From NCBI GenBank assembly GCA_030530095.1, contig JAUMVO010000002.1:124001-188000 (forward strand): a DNA stretch of 64,000 bases, in the 5' to 3' direction. This document shows, piece by piece, positions 56,065 through 64,000 of the stretch. The translations under genes were made by a program, and so were the position numbers. Numbering within the stretch: position 1 is the stretch's first letter; every line of letters begins with the position of its first letter. The notes beneath the pieces are model-generated. The model searched no databases and was not told the DNA's origin. It saw nothing but the letters and a program-made list of their open reading frames with translations. The DNA is from Clostridiaceae bacterium (GTDB lineage Bacteria > Bacillota > Clostridia > Oscillospirales > Acutalibacteraceae).

Positions 56065-57060
56065 TCAGGTCATCCAGGCTCTGGGGATAAATAATTCGTT
56101 ATAAATATTCAGTACGTAGCCGTCGGACATACTCGAGACGTAGTCGCAGGCCGCGCGCTCGGCACCCTCAAGGTCAACGACCTTTTTGTAGAGGTCGGGC
56201 ATGGTGTCGGGATTGTCACGGTAGTATTCATAAAGCGTTTTTATAAGCGCTTCCGCCTTCTTCTCCTCGCCCTTTACGTCGGAGTTGGTATAGACCATTT
56301 TGAACATAAACGAGTGAAGCGCGTCAAAGGCTTCCTTGATATCGGGTGCAAGACGTATATCGTCGGTGCTGTTCTGGATAGCCGAAAGAACGAGTGTGTT
56401 GATGCGCTTTGATTTCGAAGTTCCGAGAACGTCGGTTATGCTCGTCGGAATATCACTCTCGCACAAAACTTTAGCTCTTATTGCATCGTCGATATCGTGA
56501 TTGAGAAACGCTATTCTGTCTGCGAGCTTGACTACCCTGCCCTCAAGAGTATCGGCTTCCTTGCCGACGGTGTGGCAGAGTATGCCGTCGCGTACCTCGT
56601 AAGTAAGATTAAGTCCCTCGCCGTTTTTTTCAAGCTTGTCAACTACGCGCAGGCTCTGCTCATAGTGCTTGAAGCCGCCGGGATAGACGACGTCGAGCGC
56701 CCTCTCGCCGGCGTGACCGAAGGGTGTGTGTCCGAGGTCGTGGCCCAGCGCAATAGCTTCGGTCAGGTCCTCGTTTAATTTAAGGCATTTCGCTATGGTT
56801 CTGGCTATCTGCGAAACCTCGAGAGTGTGTGTAAGTCTCGTTCTGTAATGGTCGCCCTCGGGTGAGAGGAATACCTGAGTCTTATGCTTGAGACGGCGGA
56901 ACGCGTTGGAATGGATTATTCTGTCGCGGTCGCGCTGATAGCAGGTGCGGATTTCGCACTCTTCCTCGGGTGCAAGTCTGCCCTTAGTATTGACGGCAAG
57001 CGCCGCATATTCACTTAAGAGCTCTTTTTCAAGACGCTCGGAATCCTCACGGATTGACAT
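56065..57060 (-). CDS. dgt: dGTPase-family HD phosphohydrolase
   Basis: A 331-residue HD-domain enzyme of the deoxyguanosinetriphosphate triphosphohydrolase group, which splits dNTPs to nucleoside and triphosphate. From the ATG at 57060 (AAAGGGG 7 nt ahead; in-frame sequence upstream has no site). Motifs are IIHSNAFRRLKHKTQVF, RLTHTLEVSQIARTIA and the HD centre GHDLGHTPFGHAGE. Gene position upstream of dnaG is common in Clostridia. The natural nucleotide preference is not known. Confidence 0.93.
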   Translation of the reverse strand: MSIREDSERLEKELLSEYAALAVNTKGRLAPEEECEIRTCYQRDRDRIIHSNAFRRLKHKTQVFLSPEGDHYRTRLTHTLEVSQIARTIAKCLKLNEDLTEAIALGHDLGHTPFGHAGERALDVVYPGGFKHYEQSLRVVDKLEKNGEGLNLTYEVRDGILCHTVGKEADTLEGRVVKLADRIAFLNHDIDDAIRAKVLCESDIPTSITDVLGTSKSKRINTLVLSAIQNSTDDIRLAPDIKEAFDALHSFMFKMVYTNSDVKGEEKKAEALIKTLYEYYRDNPDTMPDLYKKVVDLEGAERAACDYVSSMSDGYVLNIYNELFIPRAWMT

Positions 57061-57141
57061 ATCTTTACCCCTTTCGGAAAAGGCACTCAAATAATATATA
57101 CCGCCGAAAAGCAGAAACTCCACTAAAAGAATGCAAAAAAG

Positions 57142-57768
57142 TTAAAAATTCGTCCTTTTATACCCTTCTGCGAGCTTTTCGGGTTTGAATTTGCCGTTTG
57201 AAGCTTCAAATACGGCGTTTATTATATTCTCCTCATTTTCGCTGAGAACGTAAAAATCAACCGTAACCTTTTCGCCGAAATCGGTGTTATCTACAGCACC
57301 GCCCGCATTGGCAACGATTGTCTGAAGACGGGAATAAAAGTTATAGTCGCATTCAAGGCGAAGCGTGCTTGTAAGCGACATTTCGGCAACACCGCCCGCT
57401 TCGAGCGCAAGCTTGGCGGCCTGAGTGTAGGCACGGAAAAGTCCGCCGCCGCCGAGAAGTATACCGCCGAAATAGCGTGTTACAACCACGCAGACGTCGC
57501 ACAGTCCGCTCTTTTCGATAACCTCAAGAACGGGCATACCCGCAGTGCCCTGAGGCTCGCCGTCGTCGGAGTATTTTTTAACGCCGCCGTCCTTAAGTAT
57601 ATAGGCATAGACATTATGTTTGGCGTCAAAATGCTTCGATTTTATTGCGGACACAAAAGCATTAGCCTCGTCAGCGGTTGTGACGGGCTTTACGTAGCCT
57701 ATAAAGCGCGAACGCTTCTCAACGAATTCGTCGCTTGCTTCTCTGATTACGGTCTTGTATGAATTCAT
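57142..57768 (-). CDS. YigZ/IMPACT family protein
   Basis: A 208-residue protein from the ATG at 57768. The UPF0029/IMPACT N-terminal domain is clear: RSRFIGYVKPV, HNVYAYIL, YSDDGEPQGTAGMPVLEVI and VVTRYFGGILLGGGGLFRAY. A C-terminal DUF1949-like domain follows. The family is linked to translation control in eukaryotes; the bacterial role is not settled. Preceded by the rpmE terminator and followed by dgt. Confidence 0.9.
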   Translation of the reverse strand: MNSYKTVIREASDEFVEKRSRFIGYVKPVTTADEANAFVSAIKSKHFDAKHNVYAYILKDGGVKKYSDDGEPQGTAGMPVLEVIEKSGLCDVCVVVTRYFGGILLGGGGLFRAYTQAAKLALEAGGVAEMSLTSTLRLECDYNFYSRLQTIVANAGGAVDNTDFGEKVTVDFYVLSENEENIINAVFEASNGKFKPEKLAEGYKRTNF

Positions 57769-57789
57769 AAATATCTCTTCAGAAAACAA

Positions 57790-57809
57790 AAAGCGGCATA
57801 AGCCGCTTT
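57790..57809 (-). terminator. Terminator of rpmE
   Basis: An 8-bp stem AAAGCGGC/GCCGCTTT with a 4-nt loop, followed on the minus strand by TTTTTGTTTTC. Confidence 0.85.
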
Positions 57810-57816
57810 AATGTTA

Positions 57817-58023
57817 TTATTTGCTTTCGAGATTGTATCTCTTGTTAAATCTGTCAACACGTCCGCCTGTATCAACAAGCTTCTGCTTACCGGTAAAGAA
57901 CGGATGGCAGTTTGAGCAGATATCAACACGTATGTTCTCCTTAGTAGAGCTGGTCTCAAATGTAGCTCCGCACGCACACTTTACAGTTGTGGGTTTGTAC
58001 TCGGGATGAATTCCTTCCTTCAT
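57817..58023 (-). CDS. rpmE: 50S ribosomal protein L31
   Basis: A 68-residue protein from the ATG at 58023 (GAGGTG ahead; a GTG three codons earlier lies within that site). The family start MKEGIHPEY is clear. Cys residues of CACG and [13 protein letters not shown] mark the zinc-binding form. The end ([12 protein letters not shown]) is typical. It has its own promoter and terminator. Confidence 0.97.
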   Translation of the reverse strand: MKEGIHPEYKPTTVKCACGATFETSSTKENIRVDICSNCHPFFTGKQKLVDTGGRVDRFNKRYNLESK

Positions 58024-58068
58024 CGTTTTCACCTCTTTTTCGAAATAACGAATTCAATTAGCCTTGAT

Positions 58069-58097
58069 AATATACCATATCAATTATAAAAATGCAA
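58069..58097 (-). promoter_or_regulatory. rpmE promoter
   Basis: On the minus strand TTGCAT (58092-58097), a 17-nt spacer and TATATT (58069-58074). Confidence 0.75.
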
Positions 58098-58113
58098 GTG
58101 TTTTTTTCAAAAA

Positions 58114-61100
58114 TTACAGCTTAACCTCCTCGCCGAGCGCGAAGCTGTAAAGCAAAAGCTCGCTTACATCTTTGCCGAAGCATTCCTCGGCGGCAATTTT
58201 ATAGACCTCAAGCTGACGGTGGTAAAGCCCTGCCAGATGCCCGGCTTCGCTGACGCGGTCGGTCTTGTAGTCGAGCACGACTGTCTTACCGTTTTCAAAG
58301 AATGCACAGTCGATAACGCCCTGAACGAGCACCTTTTCATCCTTTGCGGCATCGCCTAATTCGGGATTCACGAAAGACGCAGGAACAAATACGGTAAATT
58401 TCTGCTCGCGCATAACTTTCGAAGATTTTGCAATTCTTGAGTAAACTTCGCTTTCGAAGAACTTCGCCAGCGCTTCGATGTTGAGCACCTCGCCCTGCTC
58501 GGGTGTGAGAAGCTTTTCGGCAACAAGACGGTCGCGTTCTGCTGCGGCGTCCGCCTTCGCCCTTTCAAAGTCGCAGACCTCCATAAAGCGGTGCATCGCC
58601 GTACCGCGCTGAGCGCCCGTCATAGCGCCGTCACGCGCAAACTGCGGCACGTCGAAGGCAAAGTACTCGCCCGCTTCGAGCGAATCGTCGTTGAAGGATG
58701 AAGCGGATTTTTTGGTCACGAGCGTTGCAAGAGCCGAGTACGGATACTCGTATTCAACTCTCTGTCTGATAAGCTCAACCGTTTCGGCGTCGGGATGAAT
58801 TTCAGCCGTATCTGCAATTTCCTGCTGAGTGTCCTGTTGATCGGGACTCTCATTTATAATATTAAAGGAAATGTCAAAGTTTTTGTTATCGTCTGCCTTA
58901 ATATCAAAGTCAATGGCGTCGCGTATCGCCTTACAGTCGGGATGTTTAACAAAAGCCTTGATTATAAGGTCTATAAAATTATTCGTTCCCGATACCTCAA
59001 GAGGATCTACTTTGCCGAGCAGAGCCACGCTGTCAGCAGATGCAAAGCGCTTCGACGGATTCTGAAGCTGTGCGGTTATTATAAGACGTTCCATAGCTCT
59101 TGTCATTGCAACATAGAGAAGTCTTAACTCCTCGGAGTATTCCTTCTGTCCCCTCGCAAGCTTGGCAGCTGTAAACTGGACAGTGCTGTAAGTCTTATAT
59201 TTCTTTTTATCGCAGATTTTGAAACCTATACCTACAGATTCATCAACGGAATAATCGTCATAATCGTTCGCGCCTGAGCCTGTTCCTACAAGAAATACTA
59301 TTGGGAATTCAAGTCCCTTACTCTTATGTACTGTCATTACCCTGACAACGTCAGCGCCTTCGTTTACGGCGGCTGCCGGCTCGAAGTCGGTATTCGAGTC
59401 GCGGCAACGTTCAAGATAGCGCACGAAGCCGGCAAGACCGAGAGAGGAATTTTCTTCATAGGCTGCGGCGTAATCGATAAGGAGCATCAGGTTCATCTGT
59501 CTGAACTCGCCGTTTGTAAGAGCGCCCGCAACGGTATAATAGCCCGTGCGCTCATATATTTCACGAATCAGCGCGCTTACGGGAAGCACACTTGCAAGAC
59601 GTCTGAACTGCGTATAGCGTTTAATAAAATCGACGCATTTTTCGTCGTCCGATTCCCTTACTGCATAGTACAGTCTCCCCTCGCGTTTGCCGATGCGGAT
59701 TTTTGCCAACTCGTCGGCACTGAAGCCGAATATCGGAGAAGCCAGCACACACAGCAACGGTATGTCCTGAAGCGGATTGTCAAGTATCTCAAGGAAAGAC
59801 AGCATTGTCCTGATTTCGTTGAATTTGAAATATCCTTTCTTAGCGTTGTAATACGCAGAAACTCCGTTGTCGTTAAGTTCGGTTGCATATTTTGCGCATG
59901 CAGAATTACTTCTGCAAAGCACACAGATATCACGCAATGTTACGGGACGGGTAATCTTTTTCTTCTTGTCATAAACACTTTCGGTCGCAAGAATCTGCTT
60001 TATTCTCTTCGCAACAAACTGAGCCTCGGTAATATTCTCTGAGTTTTTAGGCCTGCAGACAATATCGAACTCGACCTGATTTGCGTCGGGCGTCGGAAAT
60101 TTGAAACCGGGCTTGAGTGCTTCGTCGGCGTCATAAGCGATATCGCCTACCTTTTCACTCATGGTTTTTTCAAAAAGATAGTTTACACAGTTAAGCACAC
60201 CGGCACGGCTTCGGTAATTGCAGTCCAGATTGATATACTCGGCATATTCAACGTCCTTACGCTTCCATTCCTTTATCTTTTCGATAAACATATACGGAGA
60301 AGCGAGCCTGAAGCCGTAAATAGCCTGCTTAACGTCACCGACAAGGAAAAGATTCTTAAGGTCGTCGGAAATAAGCTTGAAAATAGCGTCCTGAGCCTCG
60401 TTTGTATCCTGATACTCGTCTATCAGTATTTCGTCAAATCTCTTTCGCACCTCGAGCGCAACGTCGGAAGCAGAGCCGTCGACGTTACGAAGAAGCTTCA
60501 GAGCAAGATGCATAACGTCATTAAAATCAAGCGATTCGTTTTGATTCTTCTTTTCGGTAAAAATGCGTCTGTATTCGTGAATGAAACGTATAAGCTCTCT
60601 CACAACAGGTTCAAGCAGTTTGACATCCTCTGCAAACTGTTCGGCAGTAGCGGGAATAAGTCCGGAAACCCAGCCGATTATATCCTTCGACTTATCGCGC
60701 ATTGTTTTTGCCTGAATATATTCGTTTGAGCTTCGCAATTCTTCGGGCACGCTTCGCCACTTTATCTGTGAATAATTCTTTCTGTAGGTTTCAAGATAGC
60801 TCTTAAGCTCGTCCCACTTTTTGTCCGCAGCAAGTTCAATTACTTTCCGTGGAATGCTTCTTTCGTCGCTTAACTGGCGGTGAATAGTTTCGAGTCCTTC
60901 AAAATCCTCGCAGCATTTTATACCGTTGTCGAGCACGCGCAGAGAATACTCCGCCGTTTCGGTAATATGGTCAAGCAGAATCTTCCCGAAAACCGTATCG
61001 GCAACATTGACCGAGGAGTCGTTGAACTCAACTATATTGTCAAGCCACTCGTCGGGCGAAACGTGGGAATCGGCAAAATCGTTGAGCGAGCTAACGATTG

Positions 61101-61653
61101 CAAAAAGGTCATTTTCGCCTTTCTTACCCACCGCATCAACAAGCAAACGGAATTCCGGCCTGTTTTCATCATAGAAAATGTCAAGCGTTTCATTAAACGA
61201 CTCGTTTATCATGAGGTCCTTCTGAGCAGTGTCGATAATTCTTAAATCGGGTGAAATCCCGAGTCTGTGCGCATTTTCCCTGACAAGCGTCAGCAAAAAG
61301 CTGTCAATACTCGAAACGTTTGCAAGCGGAAGCATACGCTTCTGCCTGAGAAGGAAGGCGTTGGTCGGATCTTCGGCAATTCTCTCGTCAAGCTTTTTAC
61401 GCAGACGCTGACTCATTTCCTTAGCAGCAGCTCTCGTGAATGTTACGATCAGGAAGCGGTCAAAACTGACGGGATTTTCCTCGTCGCAGATGCGTTGAAT
61501 AATCCTCTCGACAAGAACGGCTGTTTTTCCCGAGCCTGCGGCGGCAGAAACAACTATGCCTTTACCCTTGTGTCCGATAGCTGCAAGCTGCTCATCGTTC
61601 CATGAAAATTCTTCGTTCTGCTGTTGCTCTTCAAGCTTAGCTTGTTCAACCAT
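58114..61653 (-). CDS. addA: Helicase-nuclease subunit AddA
   Basis: The RecBCD-like motor and nuclease subunit that processes double-strand ends in Firmicutes; 1179 residues from the ATG at 61653 (GGAGGGTGA ahead; overlaps the addB stop by 8 nt). UvrD-type helicase motifs are present: Walker A SAAAGSGKTAVL (about 36-47), Walker B ILIDEYQDTNEAQ, VGDVKQAIYGFR, and VMTVHKSKGLEFPIVFL. The C-terminal nuclease motif is VLDYKTDRV. Length is standard (about 1200). Confidence 0.96.
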   Translation of the reverse strand: MVEQAKLEEQQQNEEFSWNDEQLAAIGHKGKGIVVSAAAGSGKTAVLVERIIQRICDEENPVSFDRFLIVTFTRAAAKEMSQRLRKKLDERIAEDPTNAFLLRQKRMLPLANVSSIDSFLLTLVRENAHRLGISPDLRIIDTAQKDLMINESFNETLDIFYDENRPEFRLLVDAVGKKGENDLFAIVSSLNDFADSHVSPDEWLDNIVEFNDSSVNVADTVFGKILLDHITETAEYSLRVLDNGIKCCEDFEGLETIHRQLSDERSIPRKVIELAADKKWDELKSYLETYRKNYSQIKWRSVPEELRSSNEYIQAKTMRDKSKDIIGWVSGLIPATAEQFAEDVKLLEPVVRELIRFIHEYRRIFTEKKNQNESLDFNDVMHLALKLLRNVDGSASDVALEVRKRFDEILIDEYQDTNEAQDAIFKLISDDLKNLFLVGDVKQAIYGFRLASPYMFIEKIKEWKRKDVEYAEYINLDCNYRSRAGVLNCVNYLFEKTMSEKVGDIAYDADEALKPGFKFPTPDANQVEFDIVCRPKNSENITEAQFVAKRIKQILATESVYDKKKKITRPVTLRDICVLCRSNSACAKYATELNDNGVSAYYNAKKGYFKFNEIRTMLSFLEILDNPLQDIPLLCVLASPIFGFSADELAKIRIGKREGRLYYAVRESDDEKCVDFIKRYTQFRRLASVLPVSALIREIYERTGYYTVAGALTNGEFRQMNLMLLIDYAAAYEENSSLGLAGFVRYLERCRDSNTDFEPAAAVNEGADVVRVMTVHKSKGLEFPIVFLVGTGSGANDYDDYSVDESVGIGFKICDKKKYKTYSTVQFTAAKLARGQKEYSEELRLLYVAMTRAMERLIITAQLQNPSKRFASADSVALLGKVDPLEVSGTNNFIDLIIKAFVKHPDCKAIRDAIDFDIKADDNKNFDISFNIINESPDQQDTQQEIADTAEIHPDAETVELIRQRVEYEYPYSALATLVTKKSASSFNDDSLEAGEYFAFDVPQFARDGAMTGAQRGTAMHRFMEVCDFERAKADAAAERDRLVAEKLLTPEQGEVLNIEALAKFFESEVYSRIAKSSKVMREQKFTVFVPASFVNPELGDAAKDEKVLVQGVIDCAFFENGKTVVLDYKTDRVSEAGHLAGLYHRQLEVYKIAAEECFGKDVSELLLYSFALGEEVKL

Positions 61654-64000
61654 TTTCTTCACCCTCCCCGTCTGAATCTTCTTCAAGTATGCGCCGTACA
61701 TCCTCATCGGTGTACTCGGTCAGTTGGAGCACATCATCGCCGTCCTCAAAGCCGCAAACCGGCTTGAAATCGCAGTAGCTGCAAGCGGATTCAAGCGGAA
61801 GCGCGGGTATTTCACCGCGATGCAGCTTCTCTGCAATATCGGTCAACGTTTCGTCTACCTTTTCCTTAAGCTTCATCAGCGCCTTGAGAGAAATGAAGCT
61901 GCCTTTGAGCGTTCCGTCCTCATCACGACTGACGGGAATGAAATAGCCGTTCAGGTCTCTTTCCATACCTTCGAGTACAGTTATATCGTCGATAGCGATA
62001 CCGGTCATCTGATTGGAATGAAGCTGTTTTTCCGTTATCTGAGAATCATCCGCATCACGTCCGAGATCAGGCTCGGCGGTATTGGCGGGCATATAGAACA
62101 CGCCGCTCGGAACAAAATCTCCGCCTAAAGCCTCGCTGCCGTTTGTATAAATTGCAAACAGATAAATGAGCATCTGCAGGTTGAAGCCGTTGAGTACGTC
62201 AACCAGCGAGAAACTCTTGCCGCTCGTTTTATAGTCGATAATACGAAAATAGTTTCCGTTATCGGTTTTCATTACATCAACGCGGTCGACCTTGCCGTTA
62301 AGCATAATTGCGCCGCCGTCGCTGAGTTTAAGCGTGTACGGTGCAATACCGTCCTTGCTTCCCATGCCTATTGAAAGTTCAAGCTTAACCGGTTCGAATT
62401 CACAGCATCTGAATTCTTCGCAAATGCGCTTGAAAACCACAAGCAATTCTTCGGCAAGAGCACGGTAACCGACCAGAAAACGCTTCGTTCTCGATTCGGA
62501 GCCGCCCATATACCTGTTCAGGTACTCCTCAAGCGCCGCTGAAATCTCGGCGGCAAGCGTTTCGTCGTCAAGCTCTTCAAGCTGAGTTTTGCTGTATTTC
62601 TTCAGAAGAGTTTCAAAAACGTTATGAAAAATAGTACCCTTGACAGAATAATCGATTGTCGCTTCGCTTCTCGGTGAAGCCTTGAGTCCGAATTCACAGA
62701 AGAAGCGGAACGGGCATTTTTTATAGGTATCAACCTTCGTTGCGGAAAGAATTATATCGTTTCCGAAAAGCTCTGTTGCCACAATGCTGTCACTTATCTG
62801 CTTTGTTCGTTTTTCGGCTGCATTTACGAGAGTTCTCACCCTGCCCTCATAAAGCGAGTCGGAGTTGAAAATTTCCCTCAGAGAAGCGTTGAAGCCCGTT
62901 TTCGACGAGTAACCCTTAGCAAATTCAACGAAAGCCGAAGCTCCGCTTTCAATGCGTTCAACAGGGCTCAGGTCGTCAGGATTATTAATTCTGATTTTTG
63001 GGAAAATCGCCTTTATTTCGGTAACGGTCTGCGACTCGGACATTTCGGTTCCGCGGTAATCAGAGCGACTGAAGGTTACAAACAAGCCTTCGGTTGCCGA
63101 GCAAACTGTATTATAGGCGATATATTCCTCCTCGACTCCCTTATACTGAGCTGTTTCGGCAAGCTCAATACCGGCCAGGCGAAGCTTAATGCGTTCGCTG
63201 TCGTTGAGAAGTCCCTCGCTTGACGGAGCCTTCGGAAATACGCCGTCATTGGCGCCGATTATGAAAACATATTTCTTAAGGCCCGCTCTTGTTCTGTCGG
63301 CAAGAGCAAGCGTTACATCGTCCAGTCCCTGAGGCAGAGTACCGAGATCGCTGACGCTGACCAGCATATTGAAAAGTTCGCAGAAACGCTTAGGCGAAAC
63401 GTTGTTAGTTTTACAGGCAGCGTAAAGCTTGTCGAGTATTTCCGTAAGAAGCGACCAGACGGCATCCTGCTCCTCAAAAAGAGCGAGGTCTGCACCGTCG
63501 GCAAGCACCATTGAAAGTTCCTTGAGCCGCTTCGCAGTTGAATTTTTCTTAAGAAAGTCGTAGAGCACCGTCGCCTTTTCTTCATATTTTGCGGCGGTGA
63601 AATCTCTTTTGAATTCAATTATGGGTTCTATAGCTTTTTTACGGCATGAATTCAGATTGCGCAGAGTATTTCTGTCAGAGTCTTTAAGCTCCTTGCCGAA
63701 CCCCCTTGGATTATCGGTGAACTCGTTTTTCCATTGAGACGTCTTTATGTTCCATGTAAAAGCATAATTCTCCAGCTCATCAATTTCGTCTTCGCTTAAT
63801 GGCGAAAGTCCCGTTTTAAGATAACGCATCAGCGATTCAGTCGTGATTCCGTTACATACAAGCTCCATCAACGAGCTGACAAAAACCATAAGAGGCTGAG
63901 CGTCAACGGGCTGACGTCTGTCCTCAAAAAACGGCACGCCGTAACGGCGGAAGGCAGAGACAAGCTCGCTGTCATATCCGCCCTTTTCACGCTGATAGAC
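61646..64000 (-). CDS. addB: Helicase-nuclease subunit AddB (5' part beyond window)
   Basis: The C-terminal part, about 785 residues, of AddB. The frame stays open to the right edge (reading VYQREKGGYDSELV at the border), and full AddB is about 1150 residues, so the N-terminus is outside. The iron-sulfur cluster Cys residues are visible: YKKCPFRFFCEFG in the middle and CSYCDFKPVC near the end. The nuclease motif is FRIIDYKTSGK. It acts with AddA and its stop overlaps the addA start. Confidence 0.94.
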   Translation of the reverse strand, partial: VYQREKGGYDSELVSAFRRYGVPFFEDRRQPVDAQPLMVFVSSLMELVCNGITTESLMRYLKTGLSPLSEDEIDELENYAFTWNIKTSQWKNEFTDNPRGFGKELKDSDRNTLRNLNSCRKKAIEPIIEFKRDFTAAKYEEKATVLYDFLKKNSTAKRLKELSMVLADGADLALFEEQDAVWSLLTEILDKLYAACKTNNVSPKRFCELFNMLVSVSDLGTLPQGLDDVTLALADRTRAGLKKYVFIIGANDGVFPKAPSSEGLLNDSERIKLRLAGIELAETAQYKGVEEEYIAYNTVCSATEGLFVTFSRSDYRGTEMSESQTVTEIKAIFPKIRINNPDDLSPVERIESGASAFVEFAKGYSSKTGFNASLREIFNSDSLYEGRVRTLVNAAEKRTKQISDSIVATELFGNDIILSATKVDTYKKCPFRFFCEFGLKASPRSEATIDYSVKGTIFHNVFETLLKKYSKTQLEELDDETLAAEISAALEEYLNRYMGGSESRTKRFLVGYRALAEELLVVFKRICEEFRCCEFEPVKLELSIGMGSKDGIAPYTLKLSDGGAIMLNGKVDRVDVMKTDNGNYFRIIDYKTSGKSFSLVDVLNGFNLQMLIYLFAIYTNGSEALGGDFVPSGVFYMPANTAEPDLGRDADDSQITEKQLHSNQMTGIAIDDITVLEGMERDLNGYFIPVSRDEDGTLKGSFISLKALMKLKEKVDETLTDIAEKLHRGEIPALPLESACSYCDFKPVCGFEDGDDVLQLTEYTDEDVRRILEEDSDGEGEENG

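Noticed and set aside
59326-60042. A 238-codon open frame on the plus strand
   Set aside because: It lies wholly inside addA on the other strand, has no ribosome site and its product is Cys/Arg-rich without a motif; it is a shadow frame.

Overview
The window is a chromosomal segment from a low-GC Gram-positive bacterium of class Clostridia, most like a gut Oscillospirales/Ruminococcaceae species. The grounds are the SRP RNA-dnaX-ybaB-recR order, smpB next to ssrA, the dgt-dnaG-rpoD run, a Clostridia-type DUF512-der pair, an ECF (EcfA1/A2/T) module, S-layer-homology (SLH) proteins and a SpoIVFA/SpoIVFB/BofA sporulation cluster. Sigma-A promoters with 17-bp spacers and strong AGGAGG ribosome sites are common. 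Nearly all of it is core chromosome; I see no transposase, integrase, phage structural gene or CRISPR array.

Layout. 0-5 kb: a flavodoxin, a membrane protein, two SLH surface proteins and an acidic secreted protein whose 3' end runs out of frame into the next gene. 5-7 kb: spoIVFB and spoIVFA, with bofA divergent, then a 370-nt block with tRNA-Val(GAC) and a duplicated copy of its 3' end plus terminator. 7-11.4 kb: a membrane-anchored protein with a possible nuclease-like domain, an acyltransferase, glpK and a glycerophosphodiesterase. 11.4-17 kb: SRP RNA, dnaX-ybaB-recR-smpB with 1-nt TAATG overlaps, tmRNA, a GCTAAAT/ATTTAGC hairpin array with a four-helix-bundle (23S-IVP family) gene, and cca. 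17-27.5 kb: a lipoprotein, greA-lysS, the ftsE-ftsX-envC-like-S41 run, a CdaR/PucR regulator and an AlkD-like protein. 27.6-31 kb: a GH2 beta-galactosidase, tRNA-Gly(TCC) and bioY.

31-44 kb is one long leftward run with a single good promoter at its head: ruvC-ruvA-ruvB-glmM-methyltransferase-ecfA1-ecfA2-ecfT-truA-DUF5711-cvpA-pgsA-clpE-like. 44-50 kb: DUF512-der, yceD-rpmF, a P-loop protein, pgi and dacF-like. 51-64 kb: ligA (rightward), then leftward rpoD, dnaG, dgt, yigZ, rpmE, addA and the 3' part of addB, which runs off the right edge.

Points most worth attention: (1) the symmetric array of three GCTAAAT and three inverted ATTTAGC heptamers, with a small hairpin in each gap, joined to a free-standing IVP-type gene between tmRNA and cca; (2) an S41/CtpB-like protein in the ftsEX run that has lost both the catalytic Ser and Lys; (3) the duplicated tRNA-Val 3' end; (4) a tmRNA whose inferred resume codon is AUA rather than an alanine codon; (5) the tight spoIVFB-spoIVFA/bofA cluster.
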